Shown piece after piece: positions 33,656 through 46,677 of a stretch of 64,000 nucleotides of DNA. The position numbers were made by a program, and so were the translations under genes. Location: positions 310,001 through 374,000 of the forward strand of contig JALBUN010000050.1 in assembly GCA_025174535.1 (NCBI GenBank), read 5' to 3'. This DNA is from Cantharellus purpuraceus. Its lineage: Eukaryota > Basidiomycota > Agaricomycetes > Cantharellales > Hydnaceae. The notes beneath the pieces were generated by a model, which saw only the letters and a program-made list of their open reading frames with translations, did not search any database and was not told the origin of the DNA. How positions within the stretch are numbered: position 1 is the stretch's first letter; every line of letters starts with the position of its first letter.

Positions 33656-36600
33656 TTACTCCAGCGCGCATCGGCAATCGCAGCCAGCAACGGGGCATTC
33701 GTCATGCGATTGTCGCTCTGAATGTTCTCCCTCATTGGTCCCATAAAACCATTCGAGCATATGCGAAACGTGCCCCCCATGTCTGCAAGTTTGACAGAAC
33801 ACAATTGCGTCGTCAATAGTATCTAACAAAGAAAGCACGCTCAGACAGAAATTTTTCCCAAAAAGATGCAACCATACCTTTTGACTCCGACGCTTCGGCT
33901 AGCTCTGTGTCACGCACCGAGTCAAACGTGAGACCGAGAGTTATAAGACAAACGGAGCATCGAGGCAAAGACCTTCCACAGGATTGGCAGCAATTCACCT
34001 GTGCCATTAAGATCGGTATTTAAGAATGAAGTGAGCATTTAAGGAACATACCCGCATCCTGCCTACGCCAGGCCCGGCCATCGGCACGCGAGCATTGATG
34101 GCCTTGTTACAAAACCCGCATTTGATAGTCAATTGAGGAGGGACCCAGTCGAAAGGGGGTATGTTTTTCTTTGTCACAGCATCCTTTATGATTTTCCCGC
34201 GTGAAATGTCGAACTGGCACCGGTGATGAAACAGCTTCCACCCGTCAAGTAATGAGCGATATGCTGCGAGCCATCGGTCCACACGTGCATCTTTGAATGT
34301 AGCTGGACAGACAAAGGTGGCTAGGATGGACGCCGATTGGACGTCTCCTGTACAGTCAACATATCCCTGTAGAACATCGAGTCCAATCGGTGTGAGCCCG
34401 GTGACGATAATTCCCTCAATGTCTCCATGCATGCGAAACCTGTCAGTCAGTTGGCGCAAGTATGACGACAACGCCCGATCATCCAGGAAGCGGAAGGCAA
34501 TCGCAAGACGTTCCCGCAGGGGAAGAGACTCTTCTTGTAGAATCTCCGACCAATCCTCTAACGCTATGTGCGTAAGCATTACACGAAGATATGGATCCTA
34601 GAATAGCTGAATATTCTGTTGATATGAAGGAATTCGATCGCATACCTCAATTCGCACAATCAGCCGATTGTAGTGTTCTCGTAACCTAGTAGAGGTACCC
34701 TTTTGCGGAATCAGCGCTGCGATAGTGCCAGACATAATTCGTAGTCGCTCATCTAGACGATGACTTATTGTAGTTAAGGTTTCACATCAGTTACTTTTAC
34801 GCACCATCACTTCGCATTAGGCACTCGATGGCTTTGTCAGTGTGATCAGTAAACAACAGCCAGCAAGCGGCTCGAGTGAGCTGTCCTTCTTTCTCCCATC
34901 TGAGGAGATAATTGGGCGAAAAGGAGGCGTGACCGCAGGGAGCTGTTAACACACCTTGTAGCAGCTCTGAGAAGCTCATCGTCACCCTGGTTCCAGCCAC
35001 ATAATGATAAACAAAACCTGCGCTGTGCTAGTCTCGACGTGGACGCAGAGATTTTCGCAATTAATGCACGATCATAGCCGCGACGAAGGTTCAACGCATG
35101 AACAGCAGCCGCAAAGTCACCATGTAATTGGTCTACTGGCGAATGGCTGCGACGTAGAGACCGCCGTCTCCGCCGTCGGCTGGGAGTTCGATACCCATCA
35201 CCATCTTCGTCAGGAAGTGCTAAGAGAGTCGTTTCAACTTCGCGAGGTGGCGGAGGTTCAGTGTCTAGACGACGATCCAATGAAGGAGTACGTGGTAACG
35301 GCTGCAGGCCCTCCCAAATACCTAGGACACCTTGGTTCGCAAACTCAAACCCATGGACTCGTGATGTGCCAAAGGATAAAAGGCTTCTGGAACCTGGAAC
35401 AGTAGCGTGAGTCAACAAACATACGTGAACGTCACACATACTTTCTATCCATGTCCACAGCTCAGATAAAGCGTCTGCGTGAATGGTGTCAGACAGTGCG
35501 ATTTCCGCATTATGCACCACCTGAAAATGTTGATCATTGGTACCGTGGAGTCCGAAGCAAAGGTAAACACACGTTTTCCAAGCCATATCCTTTGAGAGCT
35601 CGCTTTCGGATGACCATAGATATGTCGTCAGTAATCACTCGCCGGCTTGACCTCTCGTCAGAAGATAGTTTACTTCTGGATAGGGAACGAGAGAACGTCT
35701 TCGTGTCTCCCTTTTGAGGGGCTCTCCCGCGTTTCTCAGAAGGTTCAATTTCTGGACGGAGTGCAAATTGACCGGGTCGTGGTGTTGCATCAGGCGCTGG
35801 AGACATATTTTGAGTGAACCGTCTCATTGACGCCGGACTGTATGTCCTTGTGGGGCGAACAGCTAATAGCATGCCAGATACATCACTGAGAGTAACGGGC
35901 TCCTTTGATGCTTCCTTTGCTTCCTTACGTCCACGGACCGAGCCATGTGGCGACGTCATTTGTGGGCGTGTCTCATGTGGCACAACAGACCAAGGTTCGG
36001 AAACAGGCTCGTCATCTCTAAACGGCTGATAGACCTGGTAAGATCGGCCAGAGGCAATTGAAAGCTCCCCTCGAGCGCTCCATCGTGGCTGAGGCGGATC
36101 ATGCATAGTCTGCATGTCCAAATCGCCATCCTTTGTGACGACTGCCACACTATACTCGTTAAAACGAGATGAAGTGCCAGGAATGAAAACGAAAGACGAC
36201 AAAGGACGCAAGAAACTTGCGGCTAAGTGAGGGATTCAGTGACTAGGGCCATCAACCTTTTAGTTTCAACCTACAGGTACGAGTATTGCGGAAGATAATT
36301 TGCTCCCCGCCTATCGTTTGTTTATCATTGACAATTGTTGTCTGAGATTCAGTCGCCGGAGATGACCATGGCAATCGGGCCAGTTTTGAAATTTTGCTGG
36401 AAGGGATCTCTCCCTGAGCAGGTTCGTGTCGAATACCTGGCGTGTCATGGTCTTCTGGAAATGTGACCCTGATTGTATCCCAAAAACGAACGGCCACTGC
36501 GTCCTTTTCCAGAGTAGCCAGCGTGCCTCTACGACTGCTGGAAAACTCAACGCCGCTTAAGGCACTTGAGCCGCGAGGGTTGGCTCCATCTGCGACTGCA

Positions 36601-37455
36601 TCTCGCTCTGTAAAAGTCAGAAGAGGGAATGTCAAACGTCTACAGTCCCAGATGCGGACTGCGCTGTCATCACCAAAGCACGCGATGCGATTCGAGTCAA
36701 AAGGATCGACTGATATCCCGTCAATAGATTTGGTAGAAGTTGACAGCGGGTTGGTAGGTGAGAAGTTGACACGTAAATCGAACAATCTAAGCCACTTATG
36801 GCTCACTCCAGCAACGAGTAGACTGGTCGTATGAGGAAGAAATGCTAGGGATGTAACGGTCTCCGTGTGTGCCCACTGCTGCAGATTGTTTTTGTCGCCT
36901 CGCACAGACCGGGGTAGTGGTGGATCTGGCCGTCTGAAGGCACCTTGATCCCGATCTGAGGCTTTAGATACATTTGAAGATAACGTTTCAATATCCCATA
37001 TGACCAAGCTTGGTTCCCCGCGAATTTTATCCAGACCAACGGCCAAGTAGTTGGGGTCAAAATGAGAAAACGCCACAGCATTGCATGGACGCGACACTCG
37101 AACAGGCAGAGTAACAATCGATGGGCTACGAATGGTATTTGGGGGATGAGGTGCCGAGAAACGCAGTAGCTCAACATTTCCGAGACTGCTGCCGACAGCA
37201 ACGAGGTTATCCTCTACTGGATGAGGAGATAATGCAAAACACTGGTATGATGATGTTAGACGCAGGTCAAGTTTATCAAACTCCCATCCCGCATACTTTC
37301 ATGTGCTCGAGGTCGCCCAAGGCCGTGAGTTCTGTAATTTCAGACTTTCCATCCCAATCATATACCTTGACTTGACCAATAGGATTGCCACCTCCAACAA
37401 CAAAGCGATTTTGACGCGTTGGGTGCCAGATAAGTTTCTTCTCAGATTGAACCAT
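33656..37455 (-). CDS. SEA4: SEA4/MIOS subunit of the SEA (GATOR2) complex
   Basis: Sea4/Mios is a scaffold of SEACAT/GATOR2 on the vacuole and controls amino-acid signalling to TORC1. The start at 37455 gives [20 protein letters not shown], then a beta-propeller: [56 protein letters not shown] and [21 protein letters not shown] middle Ser/Pro linker leads to an alpha-solenoid part ([40 protein letters not shown]). The C-terminus has the family zinc modules: [52 protein letters not shown]. About ten exons and 1,050 residues. Mios is favoured over Wdr24 or Wdr59 by the N-terminal sequence and the C-terminal zinc pattern. Confidence 0.9.
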
Positions 37456-37512
37456 CAAGAGTAGACTCGGGTTGGTAAGCAACCGTGACGCGTACACCGG
37501 CATCCACAACGT
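37456..37512. promoter_or_regulatory. Shared 57-bp region of SEA4 and DAD4
   Basis: Only 57 bases lie between the divergent ATGs; includes an ACGCGT box. Confidence 0.5.
37488..37493. promoter_or_regulatory. MluI cell-cycle box (ACGCGT) before DAD4
   Basis: Perfect ACGCGT 19 bases before the DAD4 ATG. MBF binding is inferred. Confidence 0.45.
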
Positions 37513-37842
37513 ATGGAGAACCCTCACGCAGAAAAGCAGGCCATCCTGCTAGAGAGGATCATCAAAAATGTGGTGTGTCTCATAAAATATTCCACTGTTA
37601 ACGCTGAGGCGACTTGTTTCCTAGGAAAAATGCAACGAGTTGATAGCAGAATTGAACAAGTGTGTCAAGGTATAGATGGTCCACTACGTGTCCGGGTTCA
37701 CTCATATATAAGGAACGCTCAGCAAATCAGTGATGCAAACGAGGAAGTGAATCAGACCGCAGAGCTTGTGACACGATACAGGAAGAACGTTCAGTATAAT
37801 CTCGACGCTATCGGCCTTCTTCAATCAAGCCCTCAAGTGTGA
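37513..37842 (+). CDS. DAD4: DASH complex subunit Dad4
   Basis: Dad4 is a small helical subunit of the microtubule-binding DASH ring at kinetochores. The unspliced frame is open but the true protein needs two introns: exon 1 MENPHAEKQAILLERIIKNV, exon 2 EKCNELIAELNKCVK, exon 3 QISDANEEVNQTAELVTRYR then KNVQYNLDAIGLLQSSPQV. The joins are in frame, with donors GTGTGT and GTATAG. The result is 74 residues, the usual length, with the family hallmarks MENP, ERIIxNV and RYRKNVQYNL. A prediction reading straight through would give a wrong 109-residue protein. It is the second DASH subunit in this window. Confidence 0.93.
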   Translation: MENPHAEKQAILLERIIKNVVCLIKYSTVNAEATCFLGKMQRVDSRIEQVCQGIDGPLRVRVHSYIRNAQQISDANEEVNQTAELVTRYRKNVQYNLDAIGLLQSSPQV

Positions 37843-38018
37843 GGTGCATGTCTTTGCATGAACCAGGATGTCATTACAAACGTGTACTCGATCTGATGTA
37901 CTACAAGCCGAATAACAAGTGTATTCTTATACCATGTCTGTTCCCTATACATTCTGAGTGCCATTACCGTTCCTTTTACTACCCCGTGCGCAGTGCAGAG
38001 CTGGGGTGTGAATCTGTC

Positions 38019-39338
38019 CTATTTCTGTAACTTTATAAGTGTCTCAGTCACATCTTCTTCCAATGTTTCTTCTACGGGCCTTGACTTTGGTCTCCACCCG
38101 AGAGCATATCCTCGATCAGCAGTACTCCTAGAATTATTTGCTGTATACCTGCGGAATAGTAAGTTTTAACTCTTGATATATTTTAAAGTTAATACATACG
38201 ATAGACCCGGTTCTGTTTGAAGGGTCACGCTCTTCGCTTGAGAGGATGGGATAATCCCTTTTTCATATAGTATTTGGCCAATCTGACGAATAACATCGCC
38301 CCATACATGTTCATGTACACTGCCAAAATAGAACTTGGCGTAGGGGCTGGACTTGTCGGCTCCAGAGAGAGCGAGAGAAAGGACGAGAAGGTAGAGTTCC
38401 ACCAGATCATTTATATGTACCTGCCGTTAAGCAACGTGTAAATGAACTTGTGGTCGCGTTGAAAGTATGCAAGGGCTCACGTTCATCCACTTGTTGGTTC
38501 CTTTCCCCACATAGGCCGCCTCCTTACGTTGCACTGCCGTTCGGACAGCAGCTGGAATTTGCTAATGCAAACTGCGGTTAATTAGCTTCATTGTTTGACA
38601 GTACGAGCCCATACTTGGGAAATTCTGTTCACGGGCCCAGACCCAGTGCCATAAATGCAACTGGGGGCAATGATGTACGCGGAGCAATGATTGTGTTCAT
38701 CTGCTCGGAATATCCTGTGGTCCAGTTAACGATGCTGTCACAAAATTTGTCGTGTTGACATACTCCAGATCGATCAGCCGATGAGGCTTTTCGGGCGGGA
38801 TGCCACGAATATCATCTTCAGAATTGTCCTTGTGTCAAATGGACTTCGTGAACACATCGATCGTGGAATACGATAGATCTCACGTTCCAGATCTTTTGCC
38901 CACTAGGAAGGAACTCCCCTTCGGCTTGATCACTGACGACACCGGTTCCGCTGGTATGTATAAGGATAGGCTTATAGCCTACGGTCTTAGCTCGAGCCTT
39001 TAGTCCTTGCAGAATAGCCTTTGTGAGTGGCAAATCGTCGGCATCGGCGGCATTCACAACGATATCTGCCTGAGCAGCAAGAGTTTCTATCATCTCGAGG
39101 TCATCATGAGAGCCTGGGACCACATTCGTCACGCCGATGGCGCGAACAGTTTCAAGGTCTTTCTGGTTGCGGACTAGAGCCGTTACTGAGAATCGGGGAT
39201 GTGCAGCTAAAATGGCCTTCAGAACAGATCCTGTTCAACCGAGATTTAGATTCCTGAGCATGAAGGCAAAGGCGAAGGCTAACCTCCAATGTATCCTGTG
39301 GCCCCGAGCAGGATAAGACTTGCACTTTCCGGTAGCAT
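38019..39338 (-). CDS. NmrA-like / NAD(P)-binding Rossmann-fold protein
   Basis: This atypical short-chain-dehydrogenase-like protein binds NAD(P); the substrate is unknown. The start at 39338 reads MLPESASLILLGATGYIGG, with the GxTGYIG dinucleotide motif. Then HPRFSVTALVRNQKDLETVR, AIGVTNVVPGSHDDLEMIET, ADIVVNAADADDLPLTKAIL, PILIHTSGTGVVSDQAEGEF, IRGIPPEKPHRLIDLEIFRA, AYIIAPSCIYGTGSGPVNRI, HINDLVELYLLVLSLALSG, and KFYFGSVHEHVWGDVIRQIG. The last exon (RGYALGWRPKSRPVEETLEE) ends at 38019. An intron of about 55 nt after IDLE is needed to keep frame. Related proteins in Agaricomycetes are common and uncharacterised. Confidence 0.85.
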
Positions 39339-41983
39339 GGTGGAGCTATGATAGTCTTTGTGGATACAAATAGACGCCTTGGGTCTGCGAGAAGGTTAAT
39401 TGGTTTATTTCCCCGCAAGTTTCCTAATATGGTTAGTCTCTAAGTTACGTTGACAATGAAATGCGGTTGAAGACGGCCTGGAATACGACATGATGCAGAA
39501 TACTACGTGCCGGTTTATCTTGGTGAAATGCATCCCCAAGTCCTACACGAAATTGGGCACCAATATTATAACCCGAGCCCCAGTTGCGTAGTGCCGATCT
39601 TCTGAGTGGACTATAGCTCTTTAGCTTAACTAATCTGACGCCGCAATGACCGAACCAGATGAAGGGTCTCCGGTAAGTAGATCTTGGCGCAGTGATACCT
39701 ACCAGCCCTACATGAAAACTGGGATAATAATGTCACTGATATGATGTATAGTTGTTCCAGGATGAACCGCAGCGAGACAAGATAATTAGCCTCCACATAA
39801 TATTCTCTGCATGATTACCTTCAAGCATCATACCGGTCAATGAACGGCGTGAGGCCGTTTCACCCCTTATCCTATCCGTTGCCGTGCATGTGACACAGCA
39901 GCTACAATAAAATTGTATCCTCAGTCGCATTAGGTAACTGTTACTTTGCGCTATGCCAGCCATGACACCACCAGTTTAATATTCATGCGGAATGGAAAAT
40001 TTCACAATGATGGACAAGCAGAAATCCATTGATGACATCCTAGATCAAGATCAGACCCGTCACTCTTGATGATAAATTACCTGTACGAACAAGTTGACAC
40101 ACCAGCAGATGTTGGCGGCATACTTCGCGAGCACCCGGCGTATCCAAGTAATCCAATTACGGCCGTTTACATCGCTCCTGATCAGGCGACTGATGAGGTC
40201 CCTGATGTGCCAGCCCCTCTCAGTGAAACGTTAGAAGGCTACCAATCGCGCTTTGACGCAGCAAGTAGGTCCAGCCGGCTAGCATCAAATAAAAATTATT
40301 TTATGGAACTCACGAATTGACCTAAGCCTATCTCTATGGGACGAACACAGTGCTTGTGGGGAACCAGGCTCCAAATACAAAGCCCGAACGCACGATTGCG
40401 TTACTAAAGTCATGACAAGCCTTAAAAAAAGCGCAGAATGGACAAGAGACACAATAGAATGCAGCTCCCAGTGATTTCGAGGCAAAACGGCATCGCGGAG
40501 CTTGAGGATACCCAATCGTTTTGTACTGTATCACCATCAAGACTGCTGGTGTTTCGTATCCTGTGGCATGCTGCCTTCGGCATAGAGGGCGACTACGATG
40601 GTTTGAGCACAGGGGTGGATAGTTCTTGCCTAGAAGAAATCGGTACCTGCATTGGAGAACCACAATAGAATTTCTGTCGTCATTAGTGCTGCACTGTAAT
40701 GGAGGCTGCCAGGGCTGTAAAATGGTACATACTCACACACCTTACATTCGACTCACGGGTCGGCTTCAGCATCAAATCCGGTGAGTCAATAGCATGGATC
40801 AAGCTCAAGATTAACCTGGAGCTTGACACCGTACCCATATATTGATAGGGATCTGACGAGACAGCAGATTAGCTATTGATTGTTGTCATGATCAAAGTCG
40901 GAGGCCGGCAGTAGTTCTCGAAGTCGAGAGGTAGATCGACTCGTAGATCCAGAAGCTAGCCAGTGTCACGGTCGGATTCAGAAGATAACAGCTGTACACG
41001 AATTTAAAGGAGAACGTCGTGAAGGTCCTAAGACTGATAACTATCACAGTCACTGTGAAGTCGAAGGCAGCAGTCTCTGAAATCAAAGAAACACGATACG
41101 AACGTATGAACAACAACTAGATTCTTGACAGTTGCATCGCGATGGTAGTATTGAATCTGCTATACAGGAACATTCCCGATTGCTGTCAACAAGTACCGAC
41201 TCGACGCACTGTACTAATCGATTACGGTATCAATAAGAGACGGCTCACGTTCACTCCATTCCTCCTAGTTTCTGCCCTGTTCATCAGAACATTTAGGAAG
41301 TACACTGTAGGACGCAGATATCGTAACGGAAAGACGGGCAGAACCTGGGCTGGAGTGGAGTGGAGTATGAGCGAGCTAGACGCGGCAGATTTGTGACAAA
41401 AAGATCAGCTGGCTGTTCTTAGTGTTTGTGTAATGTTTCTCCATCACCGAAGGTTCCAGAGAAGGTGGAAAATCGTTTCATCAAGAGACCCAAGTCATGA
41501 ACAGTACTCACACCTGCCGTGACCGCAAGTTGGGTCCATCCACACCACTACGCCGATATACACTGATGGGACAGGATCGGTCAGTCTTACAGAAAGCGAT
41601 GTGGAAAGAAAGGAAAAAAGTTCAGAGATGCACGAAAATGAGTTTGGCTTGTGCTATGCCTCTCGTCAAAGCCTTGACTACGACTGGGGCGGCATACGAT
41701 GCTCATCATGTTAGAAGAAAGAAATATCGCACTCACGTTCTCGCTGTGGTAAGATAGAGGAAGGAGATGGAATTAACTCGCAGAAGCACTGGCTGTCTTT
41801 AACCTTTATAGTTGCCGAGGCTGATCCGTGCGCACAAGAAAATTTTACACCAACTCAAAACTTCTAACTCAGACGTAGAAGGAGCGTGATGGGTACGTAA
41901 GCGTACAAACAAGAACCAGTATGAAAACGAACGATAGCGACAACAAAAAAAAAGGTGAATATGAAACTTCATAGAAGATATTC
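39339..41983. other. 2.6 kb gene-poor region
   Basis: This is AT-richer than its flanks. One frame at 40066-40320 looks weakly coding and is listed separately. Otherwise frames are short, on both strands, with no recognisable domain and no obvious terminal repeats. Decayed mobile sequence is possible but not shown. Confidence 0.35.
40066..40320 (+). CDS. Possible small hypothetical protein or gene fragment
   Basis: An 84-codon frame includes a stretch with protein-like composition (GGILREHPAYPSNPITAVYI, VPAPLSETLEGYQSRFDAAS). An upstream ATG at about 39991 (MENFTMMDKQKSIDDILDQD) could be a first exon if an intron ends near 40103. I do not recognise the sequence. It may equally be chance or a relic. 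Confidence 0.2.
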   Translation: MMINYLYEQVDTPADVGGILREHPAYPSNPITAVYIAPDQATDEVPDVPAPLSETLEGYQSRFDAASRSSRLASNKNYFMELTN

Positions 41984-44900
41984 CTAGAAAACATCCATAG
42001 AATGAGGGCAGTCGGCCGCGACATGCCTATCGAGACAAAATTCAATACAGAAAAAAAAAACAAGTAAACGAGGACACGTACCCTGCTGATTCACAGTCCT
42101 CGCACCATAAGTCTGTCTCAGTATCTGTGTAGGTAGAGTGTTCTGTGCGCGTTGAGCCACTAACACTAGGGATGTCGTCCTTGAGAAGGTGGCAGGAAAA
42201 GATGTCATGTCCAGGCTGTTCGCATATCTCGCATACGTCGCCCTCAGGCACACGTTCCACACTGTTGCTGGGTTCGCTATTGGTCGAGGGCGGCGGCGCG
42301 AGCGAAATGGAGGAGTCTCCGCTTGTTTTGGACAGCTTTCGTTGACTGGCACGGGCAAGCTTATCTTTGTAGCGCTCCAACTCACGTTCCAGATCGTCCT
42401 GAAAATCATGACAGTAAATGTACCGTGCGAGGACGTACCAGCCCACGACATACCTCCCTATAGATCTATATCCAGGCAAAGGCTTTGGTGAGCCGAGAAG
42501 CATGTCAAGCGGGGGGGAGGGACAGACCTTAGCCTCTACAAGACTCTCCAACTCGCTGACTTCTTTGTTGAGCTTAAGGAGGGTAAGTATACTTCCAGGA
42601 TACAGATCAGAACACAGCGTCTTACATCGCGGATCGTTTGGGCATGTTTCTGTTCTGCCTCCATAGATTTCTGGCGAACTTGGCCGAGTTCCAGCTGCAG
42701 ATAGGAGAATGACCGTGGGTGCTCAAGTTCTTCTTACGACTGAGAAAAAATACATACCTCATACTTCGCTTTCGCTTCTCGTAAAGCTTTCTGAATGTCC
42801 CCGGATGACTCTGCACCAGTAACCTCCCCATCGAGTTGTTTCAACTCATCGTTCACATTGCTTTCGAGCATCCGTAAAGCCTCGCGCAACTCGGCGCATT
42901 CTTCTTGTAATAACTTCTTGTCACTCTCAACAAGTTTTATTTGAGAAGTGAACTCCAGATTTTCCTTGTTGAGCTCTTGAATAATATGTCTGCATTAAAT
43001 CAATCATGAGCTCCCCTCTAGATCAGAAACATGAAAGACAAGTACTTGAGGCCTGCAATTTCCTCGCCAGGGTGATCGTGCCGTGAATGACGAGACGTAG
43101 TTGAAGCGATAGAATCACGTTGTGTCGCAGGACTGAGCGGTTGGTCTCGGTTAGCAGCCTTGCGCAGCTGTTCTAGTTCGGACATCCGAGTGTCGAGATC
43201 TTGCTTTAGACTGGCCACCGTCTTCCGCTCTACGGTCAACTTTGCGCTCTTATCTTGGGCAGTGCGCTCCAACTGCAAAGGAAAGAACTCCATGTAAGAA
43301 ATTTTCAAATACAGACAGCAGAGAATCTCACCTCCGCTTTGTCACTTTCCAGAGCATGCACAGAAGTCTGCAAGGTGTCGATCTGTCGCTTCGCGGTGTC
43401 AGCTTCCTGCTTTGCAGCCTCGCTCTGTTCCAGGGCTTCACGTCTCGCAGTCCGAGTAGATTCTAGGAGTTCCTTTAACTGGCTGATCTCCTCATTGAGC
43501 CGCGTCCTTTCCGCTCCACGTCTTGCTGCATCGTCTTCAGCCTTTGCACCATTTGAGGCCACCGCACCTGCTTGCAAACCTTCTAAATTCTGAGAATACC
43601 AAATCTATCAGGTTGGTGCATCTCAAGAGAAAAGAGATGTGCTTCTTACCGCCAAGTCAGTCCGAAGACCCTCTATTTCAGCTCGAGCATTCTCCAACGC
43701 AACCGCATTCTCCCGCAAAGCCTCCTCCAACTCCTCCAGACGCGCTTTCCCGGCTGCTTCTAACCGCTTCCGATGGTCTACCTCAACACGAGCCTCTGAC
43801 AGCTCCTTTCTTAATGCACCATCATTCTCCTTATATTTGGCAATTCGCACACGCATTGCCTGTTCTTCTCTGTCTGCCGCTTCACGCGCGCCATCGAGCT
43901 GACTCTCAAGCTGGCTGACTTTGCGCTCAAAATGTACAACCTGCTCTTTGAGCATCTCGTTGTCAATCTGCGCAGCCTCCGACGCATGGCGGGTTATCGT
44001 GGCCGGAGACATGGAGCGTTTCTGCTTACGCAGCTTCTCCTCCAAGCCATGGGCAAGGTCCTCCAGTTCCCATCGCTTGCCGTCAGCTTCACTGAGCTTC
44101 TCTTCGTATAGAGCAATGGTTTCCTGACATACAATACCATCAGTCTTGTTGAAGACATGCACTATAAGGAAGACTTTACCTGTCCTGCTAGTCTCAGTTC
44201 ATCAATCTGAGAGCCAAGCTCCCGCCTTTCGTCCTCCAGTTCCGTAACCGCTCTCACAACCTTTGCGCTAAGGAGCTCGATCTCTTTGTCCTTGGCACCT
44301 ATAATTGCCTCGGCCTCCTCCTTCTTTCCCGCTCGCACCTCTTCAACCGCAGCCTTTAAGCTTGCCACAAGCGTGTCCGAATCTTCTAGCTTCCCTGTCA
44401 ATTCTCGGACACGTGCATCACCTTCCGCACGAGCCTTGTCCACTTCCTCCTCCTTGGCCTTCACCGAACGTTCAAGTGCATCGATGCGAGACTCCCGCTC
44501 CTTGACTGCACGCTCATGGAACCGAACTTGCGTCTCCAGCTCCGAAACACGCGCAAGAGCAGCAGTCGCACGCGCCGCTTCTGCCTCAAGTGCTGCATTG
44601 TCCACTGTCGGACGCTGCATATCGTTGGGGCTAACAGAGGGTGGCGGTACAGGGGATACAACACCATTGACAGACTTTCCGTTCATGAGATCCGCAATGC
44701 GTTCTTGTAGCTCCCTGTTCCGGGCCTCAAGATCAGCTGTATGCTCACTCTTGTCATCTCTATCTACCCCGCCGACAGAAAACTCGGAACCTGTGGGTGT
44801 AGTAAGTTTGCGTGATGGACTAGTTGGTGTGATTAACCGCCGAGACGGGCTGGACGGCATTGACAGTTTCATAGAAGGGGGACTAGCGAGCATTCGCTTG

Positions 44901-46300
44901 GAAGGGGAGACAGGCGATGCAGGAGGCGGCATATCTGTCCTGCGTGCGGACCGTGGAGTCCCCCCCCCAAACCCGAACCCGCCGGCTGACTGACGTGTTT
45001 TGATCCCGCCAGGCGTGGAGACCCCGATGCCAGAAATACGACCTGAGATGGGAGGCTTTGGGGTGGCAAATGGTGATGGTGGAGGGGGTACACTAGCCTG
45101 CGTAGGGCTCGATAGCCGCAGTTCTGCACCGTTACCTATACCGCTCTTGGAATTTTGCAGCTGCTGGGCAGTCATGCCAATGTATCGACTCGCACGCGAA
45201 CCCGCTGTAAAGCTTGGCTCCACCACTGTTGACTTGCGAGGCTTCGCGCCAGGAGTTGCGCCAGGAGCTGCTATAGATACACGCGGACGCGCGCTGGGTG
45301 TTGTGAAAGAGGGTGTGACGCGTCCCGACGGACGCGCAGGTGTTACTCTACCACTGGTTGAAAACGCTGGGGTGGTGCGACCGTTTGTGGACGTGGCCGG
45401 TGTCGCCCGACCATTGATAGACGGTGTTGCGCGCCCACCAATAGGTGGCAACGAGGGTGTTGTTCGACCACGAGAAGATGCGACGGATGGGGGGCGAAAG
45501 ATGGGTGCAGAGAGCTTTGCAGATGCGACAAAGACACCGCATTTGGGGGCACATGTAAAATACGAGACTCTGTAAATGTGCGGAATTATTGCAAGCACTA
45601 CCTCTATGATTGAATCTTACCCATTGACGGTGCCATCGTTCTTTCCTCGACCCGCAAATCCGGGTGCTAACTCGACGCCTGCCCACACGCCAGGCTTTCC
45701 CTCGATAGAGCCCATAAAGCGAAGCGTGCCCTCCATCCCAAGACTTTCGATACGCACAGCATCTCCTGGCTCGAATGCACGATCTTTTCCGTTGCTCTTA
45801 CCGCGTACTTCAGATTGCCGGCTCTCGGGACGCGATGACGTATTTGTTGAAGTAGAAGCACGGGGAGTGTATGTAAAACCTCCTGTGCGTGCACTCGAAG
45901 TGGGGGTCTTGGGAAGAGGTGCTCGAGGTGGTGCAGAGGTGGAAGACGATGCAGCAGAGGGTGTACGAGTCGTAATAGCAGCTGGCCGAGAAACGGACTT
46001 GCGACCTGACAGCCCTAAGGGAAGATTCCCCGACTGTGATGATGGAGAGGATTGAGGGGAGATGGACCGGTCGCCTGGTCTTGAAGTTGCTCGATGTTGT
46101 CTTGGATCGTTTGCACGAATGGCGTCAGACAGTGCGCGTGACATTCCTGGGCTATCGTCTAGTGGCATAGTGCCCAATGCATTGACTGTTGAGCCCGACC
46201 TCGAGCGTCCTGGAGTGGGTATGCCAGAACCAGCACCAGAGGGTCTGCCAGGTGTTGGAATACGGCCACGGCCTGTAGTCGACGAAGTTGGAGTGTACAT
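41984..46300 (-). CDS. CLIP-170 family microtubule plus-end protein
   Basis: CLIP-170 proteins (Bik1, Tip1) ride on growing microtubule plus ends and link them to cortex and kinetochores. The start at 46300 (MYTPTSSTTGRGRIPTPG) opens a basic Ser/Pro-rich region. One CAP-Gly domain follows: AVRIESLGMEGTLRFMGSIE, GKPGVWAGVELAP, and the signature GKNDGTVNGVSYFTCAPKCG. A second basic Ser/Pro-rich region leads to a coiled coil of several hundred residues (about 44700-42500). The C-terminus carries two CCHC zinc knuckles, CEICEQPGHDIFSC and CEDCESAGHVAADC, then PHSMDVF and the stop at 41984. One CAP-Gly with two knuckles is the fungal layout. About 1,200 residues and ten or more introns. Confidence 0.92.
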
Positions 46301-46677
46301 GTACGCTAATCTTCTCAGCGACCAGAGATACCACAAGAGCGGTACGTCGTGTTCAAATTCGTGATATCGATGTCCTGGATGCGCACGTCGTCGGCGTCGA
46401 CGATGGCGTTGTCGAAAGTTGTTCAGCCTCAGCAAGTTTCAACCTGGGTCAACGCGCCTTGAACTTCCGCGGCATTCAGCGGTTCCCGTATTGGCAACCC
46501 TTCCCTTGGTGACTTGCACATTATTCTGCGCATCGACAAAGAACACTGGTAAACATTAAAGGCAGAAGCATCGCTGCAGCCTCGTGGTGTGCTACAGTAC
46601 AGCAGTGTACATTCTCAAGTTTCTACATTCTGTCGTCTCGCGTCCCGTCCCGTGCCCACCGCGTTTCCCCGGCGCTC
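46301..46677. other. Intergenic region between CLIP-170 and the OM14-like gene
   Basis: 377 bases, tandem minus-strand genes; the CLIP-170 promoter. No other signal seen. Confidence 0.4.

Noticed and set aside
37513..37842. Unspliced 109-codon reading of DAD4
   Set aside because: Two introns restore the conserved 74-residue Dad4; the unspliced middle has no family match.
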